DNA of 32,155 nt from Flavobacteriaceae bacterium (GCA_016649785.1 JAENXB010000003.1:1-32155); one strand, 5' to 3'; positions 6,299 to 15,738 are shown, counted from the stretch's first letter. Notes: generated by a model not told the origin, from the letters alone. A program made the numbers and translations.

Positions 6299-8211
6299 TT
6301 AAAATATTTTAAGAGTAGTGTTTCAATGATTAGAAAGAGCAATGCAAAAGTAACAAACCATTTCCAAAAAGTACCGACTTCTTTTTTAAAACCGGCAGAG
6401 TTAAAAAATTCAGGAAGCTCTTTAATAATCTCAATGTTTTCAGCATTTTTTATCTCCTTATAAACCAGTTTGCTTTCGTCTCTGTCAACATTAAAACTGA
6501 TCCCGGAAACCAATTGTTCTTTATTATTTATGCTGAAATTTCCCGGTTCATTGGGCAGTTCATCAATAATGATCTCAACCTTATTTGAAAATCGTTTTTG
6601 CTGCGGAATGAAATTGGAAGTTTCAGAACTGATCTGCAAAATTTGATCGCCCTGAATTTCTACAGGAACCTCGATCTTGTTAATTTTCCCCGGATAATAG
6701 TATAATTGTACAGGCCTGATCGCCGATGCTCCTATGTTGTAAAAAGTTGGGACCACCAATGGAGATTGGGTGAAATTAGTGTTTTTTTGATTTAGTGGAG
6801 CGGTAAAAAAATAATTTCCGTCAAGATCAAATAAAAACGCTTTCTCATCCTGAAAAGACAAAATAGGAATATTTCCTGATTTCAGAAGGAATGTGACCTG
6901 GACTTTGGGATATTCAAAATTGCGAATTTGTTCCTCAAAAACCCCCGTAAATAACGGATGTTTAAAAGAGATCCCGGTAACTAATTTTTCCTGTTCCTGC
7001 TTGTTCTCAAAACCGCTAACTCCTAATCTTCGCATAAATAACCGGTAATTTTGATCGGTATCTTCAGCAGATGGAATTACGATAAAAACCACATTTTCTT
7101 CATATTTTTTCTGAAGGGAGCTTAAAAGGGAACCGGATAATTCTGCAACTTCATTTAAAACCACAACCTGGGAGGCGGCAAGTTTATTGTAATCTATGGC
7201 ATTTACAGGCATTGCCCTGTATTCAAATTCCGGGGAGGTGAAGATTCGATTTAAAAACCCGTCTTCTGCATTATTAATGCTGCTTATCAGTATTGGATTT
7301 GCTTCATTAATTGTAAAAAATAAATTGTTGTCAAATTGAAGTCCGTTATCTTCAATTTTGATCAAACCATTCAAAATTGGTTTGTTCTCCAGGGGAAATT
7401 CGAGTTGCTGAAGTTTTTTTTCTGAAAAATCGATACTGGTTTTTCCTATCAAATTATCGCCGCTGTAAAGGGAAACCGGCGTGTTTTCAGGTTGATTTCC
7501 ACTATAACTGAGTTGTACATTTAAAATCCGGGTATCAATTGATTTACCTGTTATAAAAGCCGAATCCAGCTGAATATTTTCCAGACGCTCGGGACGCCGG
7601 GCAAGGGGATATAAGGTTATGTCTTCAGAATTAAATATTTTCGGAAATTTGAATTTCTCCTGAAAATCTGAGATCAGCAGCAGTTTTTTATGAGTGGTGG
7701 GATCGTTGGAAAAGATGTTTTTCGCCTTTAACAATACGGTTTCAAAATCGAGTTGAGAAACTGAATAGCCTATTTTCTGCAAGTCGCTTTTTCCTGCGCT
7801 TTTAAATTCATCTGTATTGGTGAATAAGGTAAAATCCCGGTCATCCGGAAGGTTTTCCAACAGTTCCTGAATACTGCGCTCCAGCAATCTGCCGCGTTGT
7901 CCTGTGGCCTGCATGCTGTAAGAATTATCCAGATAGATCACGGTTTCTATATTTTCCGCAGCAGGAGTTTCTGAAGGAAAATAAGGCTGGGCAAAAGCAA
8001 ATATTATGGAAGTTAAAATCAATAATCGGGTAGCCAGCACCAACCATTTTTTGAGGCGTGAACTTTTTCGGGTTTGCTGGGAAAGTTTTTTTAAAAATTT
8101 TACGTTGGTGAAATTCTCAGTTTGGAATTTGCGGAGCTGAAATAAATGGATAATTACGGGAATAATCAATAAGAAGAGGGCGTATAGTACTTCGGGCTGA
8201 TTAAACTGCAT
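6295..8211 (-). CDS. BatA-type membrane protein with von Willebrand A-like domain
   Basis: 638 aa inner-membrane protein. Seen: N-terminal BatA domain with two hydrophobic segments (about 6-24 and 56-75) separated by the basic LRKFQ...KKLSQQTRKSSRLKKW linker; vWA-like domain starting VIYLDNSYSM, whose DxSxS at 95-99 is a MIDAS metal site; long mixed-strand periplasmic part; final membrane helix (about 615-633) with a short basic tail. In Bacteroidota BatA-domain proteins are linked to aerotolerance (Bat) operons, but this stand-alone form followed by a dihydroorotase-like gene has no defined role. It overlaps the next gene by 4 nt. Confidence 0.9.
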   Translation of the reverse strand: MQFNQPEVLYALFLLIIPVIIHLFQLRKFQTENFTNVKFLKKLSQQTRKSSRLKKWLVLATRLLILTSIIFAFAQPYFPSETPAAENIETVIYLDNSYSMQATGQRGRLLERSIQELLENLPDDRDFTLFTNTDEFKSAGKSDLQKIGYSVSQLDFETVLLKAKNIFSNDPTTHKKLLLISDFQEKFKFPKIFNSEDITLYPLARRPERLENIQLDSAFITGKSIDTRILNVQLSYSGNQPENTPVSLYSGDNLIGKTSIDFSEKKLQQLEFPLENKPILNGLIKIEDNGLQFDNNLFFTINEANPILISSINNAEDGFLNRIFTSPEFEYRAMPVNAIDYNKLAASQVVVLNEVAELSGSLLSSLQKKYEENVVFIVIPSAEDTDQNYRLFMRRLGVSGFENKQEQEKLVTGISFKHPLFTGVFEEQIRNFEYPKVQVTFLLKSGNIPILSFQDEKAFLFDLDGNYFFTAPLNQKNTNFTQSPLVVPTFYNIGASAIRPVQLYYYPGKINKIEVPVEIQGDQILQISSETSNFIPQQKRFSNKVEIIIDELPNEPGNFSINNKEQLVSGISFNVDRDESKLVYKEIKNAENIEIIKELPEFFNSAGFKKEVGTFWKWFVTFALLFLIIETLLLKYFK

Positions 8212-8273
8212 GGTTTAATGGAATGTTTATCAAATATATAAAAACCTCATTAAACACAATGGTTTCAGGTGAG

Positions 8274-9473
8274 TTAAAGTCGTTTTATCGCAAATTTAAA
8301 ATTGCTGCCTATTCCCGGGGTAGATTCTGCTTTAATATCCCCACCCATATTGTTTACCAGTTTTTTTACCGTGGCAAGCCCAATTCCGCTTCCTGGGTTT
8401 CCTTCCCTGTCTGTGGTTTCCAGAGTTTTAAAAAGTTCAAATATTTTTGAAGAATCCTCAACCAAAAATCCTTCGCCATTATCTATGACTTCAAATTGGT
8501 AAAAATTTTCTGTTTCTTTGAACCTGATATCGATTTTTCGTATTTTTTTCTTGTTATACTTCAGGCCATTGCTGATCAAATTTAAAAATACCTGGGTCAA
8601 CGCGACTTTGTTTACATGGTGAAGCATCGCCGTTTTTGGGTAATTGATCTCTATATCCTCCGAAACTTCATATAATTGGGCAATTCCTTTTAAAATTTGA
8701 CCTAAATCGACATTTTCATAATCTTTTTCCAGAATATGGTCACTTCGGTAAAAACTTAAAATTCCATCTACATAATTCCGAAGGGAATAAGAAGATTCAA
8801 CAAGATAGTTGAGATATTGATTTGTTTCGGCATCAAACTTATCTTTGTTTTCTTCTTTTAAAAGTTCGGTGAGAGAAATAATGTTTGCCAACGGAGATTT
8901 AATATCATGGGAAACCAAGCTGGTAAATTTTTCGAGTTCCCTGTATTTATGCTTTAATTTTTTTTGAACTTGTTGAAATTTCAGGTTTTGCTTTCTAAAT
9001 TCAAACAATAGTTCAAACTGGTTGGCAAGTGCATGAAGGGCTTTTATTTGAAACTCTTCCAGGCTTCGTTCTTTGGTGTCCAAAATATTCAAGACGGCAA
9101 TGGAATAACCTTGTAAATTCTTGATTGGCAAGCCTGTATAAAACTTATAATCTTTGACGAATTCTTTTTTTGAATTATCAAAAAAATTGGGATTTTCAGA
9201 ATAATTTATGCTGTAAATGTCTTTTCCGGAATTTAAAACGGCTTGCGAAAAACCGGTATCACTTTTAATTTCTTCAATATTAATTCCATAACCGGATTTA
9301 ATCCAAACCCGGTTTCTATCCAATACGCTTAAAAAGGCAACCGGGACTTTACAAATACTGGCGGTGAGAAACGTGAGTTGTTCGTAATCCTTATCGGGAA
9401 CGGAATTGGTCATATTATAATCCTTGAGGACGGTTCCTCTTGTTTTTTTATCTAAAAAGGTTTTGCGTTCCAT
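8274..9473 (-). CDS. Cytoplasmic GAF-domain sensor histidine kinase
   Basis: 399 aa. A GAF domain occupies about residues 25-155, a helical linker about 157-182, then HisKA with the phospho-acceptor His189 in LVSHDIKSPLANI, and HATPase_c with N-box NLISNGLKYN (298-307), G1 DNGEGF (331-336) and G2 GSGIGLATVKKL (361-372). There is no membrane segment or receiver domain, so it senses an internal signal and must signal to a protein encoded elsewhere. It is clearly paralogous to the kinase just upstream (9563-10774), with the same domain order and motif spacing. A palindrome lies 38 nt before its ATG. Confidence 0.93.
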   Translation of the reverse strand: MERKTFLDKKTRGTVLKDYNMTNSVPDKDYEQLTFLTASICKVPVAFLSVLDRNRVWIKSGYGINIEEIKSDTGFSQAVLNSGKDIYSINYSENPNFFDNSKKEFVKDYKFYTGLPIKNLQGYSIAVLNILDTKERSLEEFQIKALHALANQFELLFEFRKQNLKFQQVQKKLKHKYRELEKFTSLVSHDIKSPLANIISLTELLKEENKDKFDAETNQYLNYLVESSYSLRNYVDGILSFYRSDHILEKDYENVDLGQILKGIAQLYEVSEDIEINYPKTAMLHHVNKVALTQVFLNLISNGLKYNKKKIRKIDIRFKETENFYQFEVIDNGEGFLVEDSSKIFELFKTLETTDREGNPGSGIGLATVKKLVNNMGGDIKAESTPGIGSNFKFAIKRL

Positions 9474-9510
9474 AAAGGATAAAATTACCGAGAGCTACAT
9501 AAAAACTTGC

Positions 9511-9530
9511 ATTACTATAAATATAGTAAT
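9511..9530. promoter_or_regulatory. 20-nt AT-rich palindrome, possible operator
   Basis: Arms ATTACTATA and TATAGTAAT (9 bp each) with a 2-nt centre, in the 89-bp gap between the two kinase genes, 38-57 nt upstream of the ATG at 9473. The short centre fits a dimeric protein site better than an RNA hairpin. No regulator is known. Confidence 0.35.
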
Positions 9531-9562
9531 TTTAAGTTAATGTAAATGAAGGATATTTTATA

Positions 9563-10774
9563 CTATTGGAATCGCATTATGGAAAAATTGAACGTAGTTC
9601 CTTCATTGACCACAGAATTCACTGAAATATCCCCTCCCAAAGTGGTAATCAATTTTTTTACAGTGGAAAGACCTATTCCATTTCCACGATTCCCGCTTCT
9701 GTCGGCTTCAACCAGCACGGTAAAAAGTTTAAAAATTTCTTCCTGTTTGTCTTTTGGGATCCCTATTCCGTTATCGGTTATGGAAAAATGATAGAATTTA
9801 TCATCCTTAGAACAGGTAACATCAATGATAATTTCTTCTTTATTGTTGTATTTCAGGCTATTGCCCAATAAATTCAGAAAAATTTGTTCCAGGGCAGCCC
9901 GGTTGGAATTCAGGATATTATTTTTTTTGGGTAAATTAATAACGCAATCGTAGTTAATATTTAGCAAATCTATAATTTGCTCGAGCAAATCGTGGATGTC
10001 AAAATCTTCATTTAGGGATTCGTCAAGGGTATCGCTTTCATAGTGTTCTAAGATCCCGGTGACATAATTGCTGAGTTTAAAGGAAGATTGTTTTAAATAA
10101 TTTAAATATTCAAGCCCTTTTTGGTCCAGACTTCCGTCATATTTTTTCTTTAACAAATCCACGGTCATCACTATATTGGCCAGTGGCATTTTCATATCGT
10201 GAGATACGGTCCCGGCGAAATCCTTTAACTGTCCATTTCTTGTCCTTAATTTTATTCTTGTCTTTTCCAAATGCAGGTTCTTGCGGCGCAATTCAAATAA
10301 ATTTTCCACCTGCTTTGCCAATGCTTTTAACGCATCTTTTTGCTCGTTATCCAGGGAATTTGACTTTGTGTCCATCACACATAAAGTGCCCAATACCGCT
10401 CCGTTATGTGCTTTTAAAGGCATTCCGGCATAAAAAATAATTGGGGTGTTCGCATCAGTTGTATATGGATTGTCTGCAAAGCGTGGATCTTTTCTGGTGT
10501 CTTTCACTTCCATCAATTCATCGGGATGCAAAATAGCATGTGAGCAATGGGAAATATCCTTGTCGGCTTCACATATATCAGTGCCAACTTTAGACTTAAA
10601 CCACTGTTTCTTTTTTCCTATCAAGGTGATCAGGGAAATGGGCATCTTACAAATAAAAGATGCTAATTTTGTAATATTATCATAATTCTGTTCGGGCTCT
10701 GTATTAAATAATTTAAGATCTTTAAGAGCCGATAACCTTGTTTTTTCGTTAGGCGGAAGCTTGGCTAATATCAT
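9563..10774 (-). CDS. Cytoplasmic GAF-domain sensor histidine kinase (paralogue)
   Basis: 403 aa from ATG 10774; a TTG two codons earlier (10780) is also open but less likely. The GAF domain (about 25-160) carries VGTDICEADKDISHCSHAI and FYAGMPLKAHNGAVLGTLCVMD, typical of GAF modules in bacterial kinases. HisKA follows with phospho-acceptor His192 in TVSHDMKMPLANI, then HATPase_c with NLLGNSLKYN, DNGIGIP and GNGIGLSTVKKL. There is no membrane segment. Same architecture as the kinase at 8274-9473, pointing to a local duplication. No response regulator gene is adjacent. Confidence 0.93.
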   Translation of the reverse strand: MILAKLPPNEKTRLSALKDLKLFNTEPEQNYDNITKLASFICKMPISLITLIGKKKQWFKSKVGTDICEADKDISHCSHAILHPDELMEVKDTRKDPRFADNPYTTDANTPIIFYAGMPLKAHNGAVLGTLCVMDTKSNSLDNEQKDALKALAKQVENLFELRRKNLHLEKTRIKLRTRNGQLKDFAGTVSHDMKMPLANIVMTVDLLKKKYDGSLDQKGLEYLNYLKQSSFKLSNYVTGILEHYESDTLDESLNEDFDIHDLLEQIIDLLNINYDCVINLPKKNNILNSNRAALEQIFLNLLGNSLKYNNKEEIIIDVTCSKDDKFYHFSITDNGIGIPKDKQEEIFKLFTVLVEADRSGNRGNGIGLSTVKKLITTLGGDISVNSVVNEGTTFNFSIMRFQ

Positions 10775-10868
10775 AGTCAATAATAAAAAAGGTTAAACTT
10801 CCAGGATTCGTTTTTAGCCGGAAGTGGCAACTAAGTTAATGAATTTTTGGATATAAGTTAAAAAAATG

Positions 10869-11636
10869 TTAATATTTTTCGAACACACCCAGTCCAAATA
10901 ATGCAAAGTCATATTTAACGGGGTCAATTGGGTCCAACTTACGTAAGGAATTATCCAATTCCACAAGTGCTTTACCATCGTTCTGTTTTCGCTTGAGCAA
11001 ACCCAGTTTCCTGGCGGTATTTCCGGAATGTACATCAAGCGGACACGAGAGTTGGGCAGGCGAGAGGCTTTTCCAGATCCCAAAATCTACTCCGGCGGCA
11101 TCGTTTCTGATCATCCATCTCAGGAACATGTTGATGCGTTTTGCCGCCGAATTTTTCAGCGGATCGCTCACATGTTTTTGGGTCCTTGAAGGATGCGGCA
11201 ATTCAAAAAACAGTTGTTTAAACTGATGTATGCTCAACTGAAGGTATTTTGCTTCGGCATATTTGGCAAATACGGCTTCCAATCCATCGTGTTTCAAATA
11301 GATATTTCGAAGGGATTGCACGAAATACTGAAGATCTGTTCCGTTAAAGGTGCGGTGAACAAAATTTTCCAGGGAAATTAAATCGGTTTCAGAATGATTC
11401 ATTACAAAATCAAAAGGCGAATGTTCCAACAACTCCATTAAATTCGAGGCATTGTTCAGGATGCTTTTGCGGTTTCCCCAGGCGATGGTAGCAGTTAAAA
11501 ACCCGGCGATCTCGATATCTTCTTTTTTGCTGAATTGATGCGGGATTTGAACAGGATCTGTTTTTATAAATTCGGGAGAGTTATATTGCTCCACTTTATA
11601 ATCTAAAAATAATTTTAATTCAGATCTTTTGATCAT
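10869..11636 (-). CDS. DUF2400 / TIGR02757 family protein
   Basis: 255 aa soluble protein of the TIGR02757 family, widespread in Bacteroidota and without assigned function. Recognisable family features: GFLTATIAWGNRKSIL near residue 45, AKRINMFLRWMIRND near 165, then SPAQLSCPLDVHSGNTARKLGLL and the end DPVKYDFALFGLGV. The CPLDVHxxxxARKLG stretch resembles the PxDxHVxRxxxRLG region of HhH-GPD DNA glycosylases, and the repeated interfacial helices fit that fold; a DNA-repair link is inference. It is 25 bp downstream of the ABC ATPase gene and likely co-transcribed. Confidence 0.88.
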   Translation of the reverse strand: MIKRSELKLFLDYKVEQYNSPEFIKTDPVQIPHQFSKKEDIEIAGFLTATIAWGNRKSILNNASNLMELLEHSPFDFVMNHSETDLISLENFVHRTFNGTDLQYFVQSLRNIYLKHDGLEAVFAKYAEAKYLQLSIHQFKQLFFELPHPSRTQKHVSDPLKNSAAKRINMFLRWMIRNDAAGVDFGIWKSLSPAQLSCPLDVHSGNTARKLGLLKRKQNDGKALVELDNSLRKLDPIDPVKYDFALFGLGVFEKY

Positions 11637-11661
11637 TCCACTTGCTTTTCAAAACTTATAA

Positions 11662-12321
11662 TTAGACGATCTCTCCATCAACCATGGTCAGTTTCCGGTC
11701 GGCCATATCGGCCAATTCTTCGTTGTGGGTGACAATTACAAAGGTTTGGTGAAATTCTTCCCGAAGTTGAAAAAACAATTTATGCAGGTTTTCCGCCGAT
11801 TCGCTGTCCAGATTTCCCGAAGGCTCATCGGCAAAAATTACCGAAGGATTGTTTATCAGAGAGCGTGCAACTGCAATGCGTTGTTGTTCCCCACCGCTGA
11901 GTTCTCCGGGTTTATGATGCGCCCGGTTGGTCAATCCTAAAAAATCAAGCAGTTCAAGGCCTCTTTTTTCAGCATCGGCTTTAGGTGTTTTTTTGATGAA
12001 AGCGGGGATGCAAATATTTTCCAGGGCTGTAAATTCCGGCAATAATTGATGGAACTGAAAGATGAACCCCACTTGTTCATTCCTGAATTTGGAAAGCTTT
12101 TTCGCACTTTGCGAATAGATATCTATATCGTTTATTTTTAGGGAACTGTCGGGTTGCTTATCCGGTTGGTCCAGGGTTCCCAAAATATGCAGCAACGTGG
12201 TTTTTCCTGCTCCGGAAGGCCCCACAATGGAAACAATCTCACTTTTTTTAATATGAAGATCTACACCTTTTAAAACGTGGAGGTCTCCATAGTATTTGTG
12301 AATATTATTTGCGTAAATCAT
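11662..12321 (-). CDS. ABC transporter ATP-binding protein, LolD/MacB type
   Basis: 219-aa ATPase. Walker [10 protein letters not shown] (34-42), Q-loop in [18 protein letters not shown], signature [14 protein letters not shown], Walker [13 protein letters not shown] and switch His in VIVTHNEEL. The '[12 protein letters not shown]' Q-loop and 'PSGNLD' are typical of the LolD/FtsE/MacB branch, which power extraction of lipoproteins or other mechanotransmission. No permease gene adjoins it, so the partner must be encoded elsewhere, as is common in Bacteroidota. It lies 48 bp downstream of the DUF5916 gene. Confidence 0.92.
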   Translation of the reverse strand: MIYANNIHKYYGDLHVLKGVDLHIKKSEIVSIVGPSGAGKTTLLHILGTLDQPDKQPDSSLKINDIDIYSQSAKKLSKFRNEQVGFIFQFHQLLPEFTALENICIPAFIKKTPKADAEKRGLELLDFLGLTNRAHHKPGELSGGEQQRIAVARSLINNPSVIFADEPSGNLDSESAENLHKLFFQLREEFHQTFVIVTHNEELADMADRKLTMVDGEIV

Positions 12322-12369
12322 CGGCTTAATTTAAAAGCGAAATTACTTATATTCTTTTGAACCCAACCT

Positions 12370-14817
12370 TTAACTTTTAAAAATGTTTTTAGCCTTGTTG
12401 TAATCTATGTAATAAACCAGCCTTAAGGAAATGTTTTGTCTCAGTGATTCTTCAAACAAATTCCCCAAACTTTCCCCGTAACCCAACTCGCTTTGACTGT
12501 CTAAATTGAAAATAGAATTGCGGTAAAGCAAAATCGCTTCACTTCCCGGCGCAAATTCCCATTTATAACTAAAATCCAGGTTCCAGATATTAAAATTCAC
12601 ATTCGGATTATTATCCGGTGAAATTTGAAATTGTGCGGGGGTTAGACTTCCATTATTTTGTAAGCTGGAAAATTGATTTTCGGCAAATGTTGCCGCCGAC
12701 CAAAAATTCCGGAAACTTAAGTTGAGCGCCTGTTTGGTATTAAAATTATAACTTCCCCGAATTGAATTTTCCACGCTTTGCTTATCCCTGTTTCCAAATA
12801 TAATCGCAGTGGGTTGCAGGGCCACGAAACTTTCCCTGTTTATTGTGTTGTTATATTCGAAGGAATAAATAAGACTGAATTTATCACTGATACGAAACCG
12901 TGGACTAATGCTAAGGTTAACATTTTCCTGCCTTGAATCGGAATAAACCCAGTATCCCACCTTAACATCAATTGCGAATTTTTTTCTGTAATCTGTAGAT
13001 ATCCAGGTGTTGCCACCAATATTTTTATTGTAAATCACATATTGACCATTACGACGGGGTTCAAAAAAGTCTTTGAAATCTGAATTCAGTAATAAAAAGC
13101 CCCCAAATGCAAAGCGTTGTGTAGTGATCGCAAATAGGCTTGCACCAACCCCGGTGCCAACGAATAAGCTTGGAAGATAACGTCGTTTATAGTTCCCGAA
13201 AAGTTGGATATTAAATGTGTTGAATTTTTTTGTTGGCTCAAATATCCTGTAGGAGGTTTCCGCATAGAAATCATTGTAATTATTTGTAAAATTCAATCCC
13301 AGGTCATTTATGTCATAAGTTTCATTTGCAAAATCGTGTTTAAACTCATACCTGAAATTTCCTTTGGTACGTTCTATTCCGAAGGTGGAAGCAAAGCCGG
13401 TGATGTTTTGTTCCGTTTTGTTTACATTGCTCATTTTTGCCTCCCCCGTAAAATTAAAGGAATTGGATTTATTGAAAATATCAAATAAAAACCCGGACAC
13501 ATTTCCATCCCTAAAATGTCCGTTTCGGCTAACATTGGTATTGATGAGGGTAATGGAGGAATTTTGATTGTATTGTTGGTCCAGCACAAAAATATTATAA
13601 TTGGAAAGAGGTTCCGTAATTCTTGTTCTGTTAACCCCGGTGATGGTATCCCTAAAACTGGCATAGGTTTCCTGTGTAATGGCATTAAAAAATCCAATTC
13701 CCAGACCTCTATCGGTTCTGCCTGAAATTTTAAGAGCATTTAGCAAATCGGCTTTTTCGGGATTTTCAATAATTATTTCATCATTGAGCATTTCCTTTTG
13801 AGCTGAATTAAACCCAATGGGAGCATCTCCAATTCGGCGGGAATAAAACAAATCCCCTTTTGTGAACAACTCGGTTCCTTCGGTAAAAAAAGCCCTGTTT
13901 TCACCAAATGTCTGCTCAAAAGGTCCTAAATTCAATTCGACTTTGTCAAAAGCAGTTTGTCCAAAATCGGGGATTAATGTGGCATCCAGGGTAAAAGCAT
14001 CATTTATCCCGTATTTAAAATCCAGTCCGGCACTAAAATTTGATTTGGTATTACCTTGAAAATGTTCTACAGTTGCTGAGGTGTAAGGGTAAAAACTCAA
14101 ACGCACAGGCGGTTCAATATTTTTTATTCCTTTTAGCAATCCGTTATATTGTGAAGATTTTCCTAAAGATTTATTGATATAATTCCAGGTATAAACCTCA
14201 TTTAAATGTGAAATTTTTCGGGCAAACTGAATTCCCCATACTTGTTCTTCCTTTTTTGGAAACCTCAGGGCGGCATAGGGAATTTTTATTTCTGCATACC
14301 ATCCGTTTTCATCGTAAGATATCTCGCCTTCCCACACCACATTATAACTGTAATCTTCGTTATTCCCGGTCATTTTCGCATCGGCTAAAGCCCCGGCGGA
14401 GGTAATTACAAACCGGGTTTGATTTTCTCCGTCATTATAAGTATTGATATCAACTAAAAAGAAATCAGATTGTTCTATATTATCCCTTTGGGTAAATTGC
14501 CTCATGATCCTGTTTGGTTCATTATCCTTCATATAAGCCGCGATGTAAATCCCTTCATCGTCATAGACTACTTTTACCGAGGTAGGGTGGGTTTCACGAC
14601 TGGGATTACCGTCAGCGGGTTCTAGCATTACAAAATTTGTGGCAATGGGTTTATTTTTCCATACCTCATCATTGAGTAAACCGTCAATCCCTGGAGGGTT
14701 TGCGATACGCAAAGCAGTAAATTCTTTTATGGAATCCTTTTCCGGATGTATATTTTGTGCCTGAATTTTGCTGATAAACAGGAAAATTAAAATAAAAAGG
14801 ATGCTTCGATAAGTCAT
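12370..14817 (-). CDS. Exported DUF5916 protein with CBM9-like N-terminal domain
   Basis: 815 aa. Signal peptide about 1-20 (SILFILIFLFISKIQAQ). Residues about 35-210 form a carbohydrate-binding family 9-like domain: IDGLLNDEVW, then VKVVYDDEGIYIAAYMKD, and a GWYAEIKIPYAALRFP strand. The remaining 600 residues are DUF5916, rich in alternating aromatic strands (DFKYGINDAFTLDATLIPDFGQ, FFTEG, FYSRRIG) and probably an outer-membrane beta-barrel. Ligand and role are unknown; such proteins occur singly or next to peptidase or transporter genes. It starts the minus-strand run that continues with the LolD-like ATPase. Confidence 0.9.
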   Translation of the reverse strand: MTYRSILFILIFLFISKIQAQNIHPEKDSIKEFTALRIANPPGIDGLLNDEVWKNKPIATNFVMLEPADGNPSRETHPTSVKVVYDDEGIYIAAYMKDNEPNRIMRQFTQRDNIEQSDFFLVDINTYNDGENQTRFVITSAGALADAKMTGNNEDYSYNVVWEGEISYDENGWYAEIKIPYAALRFPKKEEQVWGIQFARKISHLNEVYTWNYINKSLGKSSQYNGLLKGIKNIEPPVRLSFYPYTSATVEHFQGNTKSNFSAGLDFKYGINDAFTLDATLIPDFGQTAFDKVELNLGPFEQTFGENRAFFTEGTELFTKGDLFYSRRIGDAPIGFNSAQKEMLNDEIIIENPEKADLLNALKISGRTDRGLGIGFFNAITQETYASFRDTITGVNRTRITEPLSNYNIFVLDQQYNQNSSITLINTNVSRNGHFRDGNVSGFLFDIFNKSNSFNFTGEAKMSNVNKTEQNITGFASTFGIERTKGNFRYEFKHDFANETYDINDLGLNFTNNYNDFYAETSYRIFEPTKKFNTFNIQLFGNYKRRYLPSLFVGTGVGASLFAITTQRFAFGGFLLLNSDFKDFFEPRRNGQYVIYNKNIGGNTWISTDYRKKFAIDVKVGYWVYSDSRQENVNLSISPRFRISDKFSLIYSFEYNNTINRESFVALQPTAIIFGNRDKQSVENSIRGSYNFNTKQALNLSFRNFWSAATFAENQFSSLQNNGSLTPAQFQISPDNNPNVNFNIWNLDFSYKWEFAPGSEAILLYRNSIFNLDSQSELGYGESLGNLFEESLRQNISLRLVYYIDYNKAKNIFKS

Positions 14818-14943
14818 GTATGGGATATTCTGTTCTTAAAAGACAGGTTAAGATTTGCAAGGTTACAAAATTATTGAAGTATTTTTGATATGGAAAGAAT
14901 ATAATACCTGAATTAAAAATATTTAATTTGTTTATATTTTTAT

Positions 14944-14951
14944 TACTTTTG
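14944..14951 (+). promoter_or_regulatory. Bacteroidota -7 box (TACTTTTG) of msrA
   Basis: Exact TAnnTTTG, 23 nt before the ATG at 14975. A TTTG lies at 14927-14930, but the 13-nt spacer is shorter than usual, so the -33 assignment is doubtful. Confidence 0.55.
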
Positions 14952-14974
14952 TTAAACAAAATAAGATAAGCGAA

Positions 14975-15520
14975 ATGAATAATGAAAAAATAGGAATTGC
15001 AAGCCTGGCCGGTGGATGTTTTTGGTGCACCGAAGCTGTATTTGAAAGAATAGCGGGCGTGACCAAAGTGATTTCAGGATTTACCGGCGGAACCATTAAA
15101 AATCCGGCATACAGGGAAATTATCACGGGGAGGACCGGTCATGCGGAAGCGGTGGAAATTCATTTTAATCCGGAAATTATCAGTTTTGAGGAATTGTTGT
15201 ATATCTTTTTTAGCATTCACGATCCCACAACACTCAACAGGCAGCAATATGACGTGGGAACCCAATACAGGAGCGCAATATTTTATCATTCAGAAGAACA
15301 AAAAGAAACAGCCTTCAAAGTAATTGAACGTCTTGAAAAGGAAAAGGTTTTTAATGCTCTCATTGTGACCGGGATCACAGCTGCAACTACTTTTTATGAG
15401 GCTGAACCGGAACATAAGGAATATTATTCCAAACACAGGGAACAGCAATACTGCCAGGTAATAATAGATCCTAAGATCAAAAAGTTGAAAGAATTATTTT
15501 CGGAAAAATTAAAAAACTAA
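14975..15520 (+). CDS. msrA: Peptide-methionine (S)-S-oxide reductase
   Basis: Repairs oxidised methionine (S-epimer) in proteins. 181 aa, a normal length for a cytoplasmic MsrA. Seen: GGCFWCTEAVF with catalytic Cys15; SGFTGGTIKNPAYREI; TGHAEAVEIHFNPEIISFEELL; FFSIHDPTTLNRQQYDVGTQYRSAIF, all hallmark blocks; C-terminal HKEYYSKH. No signal peptide and no fused MsrB domain. ATG 14975 follows a -7 box. A 50-codon ORF starts 10 nt after its stop. Confidence 0.97.
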   Translation: MNNEKIGIASLAGGCFWCTEAVFERIAGVTKVISGFTGGTIKNPAYREIITGRTGHAEAVEIHFNPEIISFEELLYIFFSIHDPTTLNRQQYDVGTQYRSAIFYHSEEQKETAFKVIERLEKEKVFNALIVTGITAATTFYEAEPEHKEYYSKHREQQYCQVIIDPKIKKLKELFSEKLKN

Positions 15521-15530
15521 TTTGGAAATT

Positions 15531-15683
15531 ATGTATAAGTTTAGCGAGGAATACAGCCGGGAAGTTACCGAAGAATTAACAGAAAACTTTAAAAATATAA
15601 TCAGTCGGTTAGGGGAAGAAATCTGCGAATCCGAGAGAGATTATTATAGAAGCCGAAATAGTTTAGAAAATTTTCAATTTTAA
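15531..15683 (+). CDS. Possible small protein (50 aa) downstream of msrA
   Basis: ATG 15531 to TAA 15681-15683, 10 nt after the msrA stop. The product is acidic and predicted helical (MYKFSEEYSREV..., ending SLENFQF), with no signal peptide or known motif. The stop codon lies inside the left arm of the terminator hairpin that follows, which fits a last gene of the msrA transcript. Coding status rests only on position and an intact frame; I do not recognise a family. Confidence 0.45.
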   Translation: MYKFSEEYSREVTEELTENFKNIISRLGEEICESERDYYRSRNSLENFQF

Positions 15684-15728
15684 ATAGATAAGCGGTTGCC
15701 GAACTGGCAACCGCTTATCTATTTAAAA
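15678..15728. terminator. Strong bidirectional terminator after msrA unit / TonB receptor gene
   Basis: Perfect 23-bp stem (15678-15700 with 15706-15728) and a 5-nt loop GAACT; GCGGTTGCC/GGCAACCGC core, with T-rich left flank and A-rich right flank. It lies between convergent genes, so it can end transcripts from both sides. Confidence 0.92.
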
Positions 15729-15738
15729 GAGGGTGATT

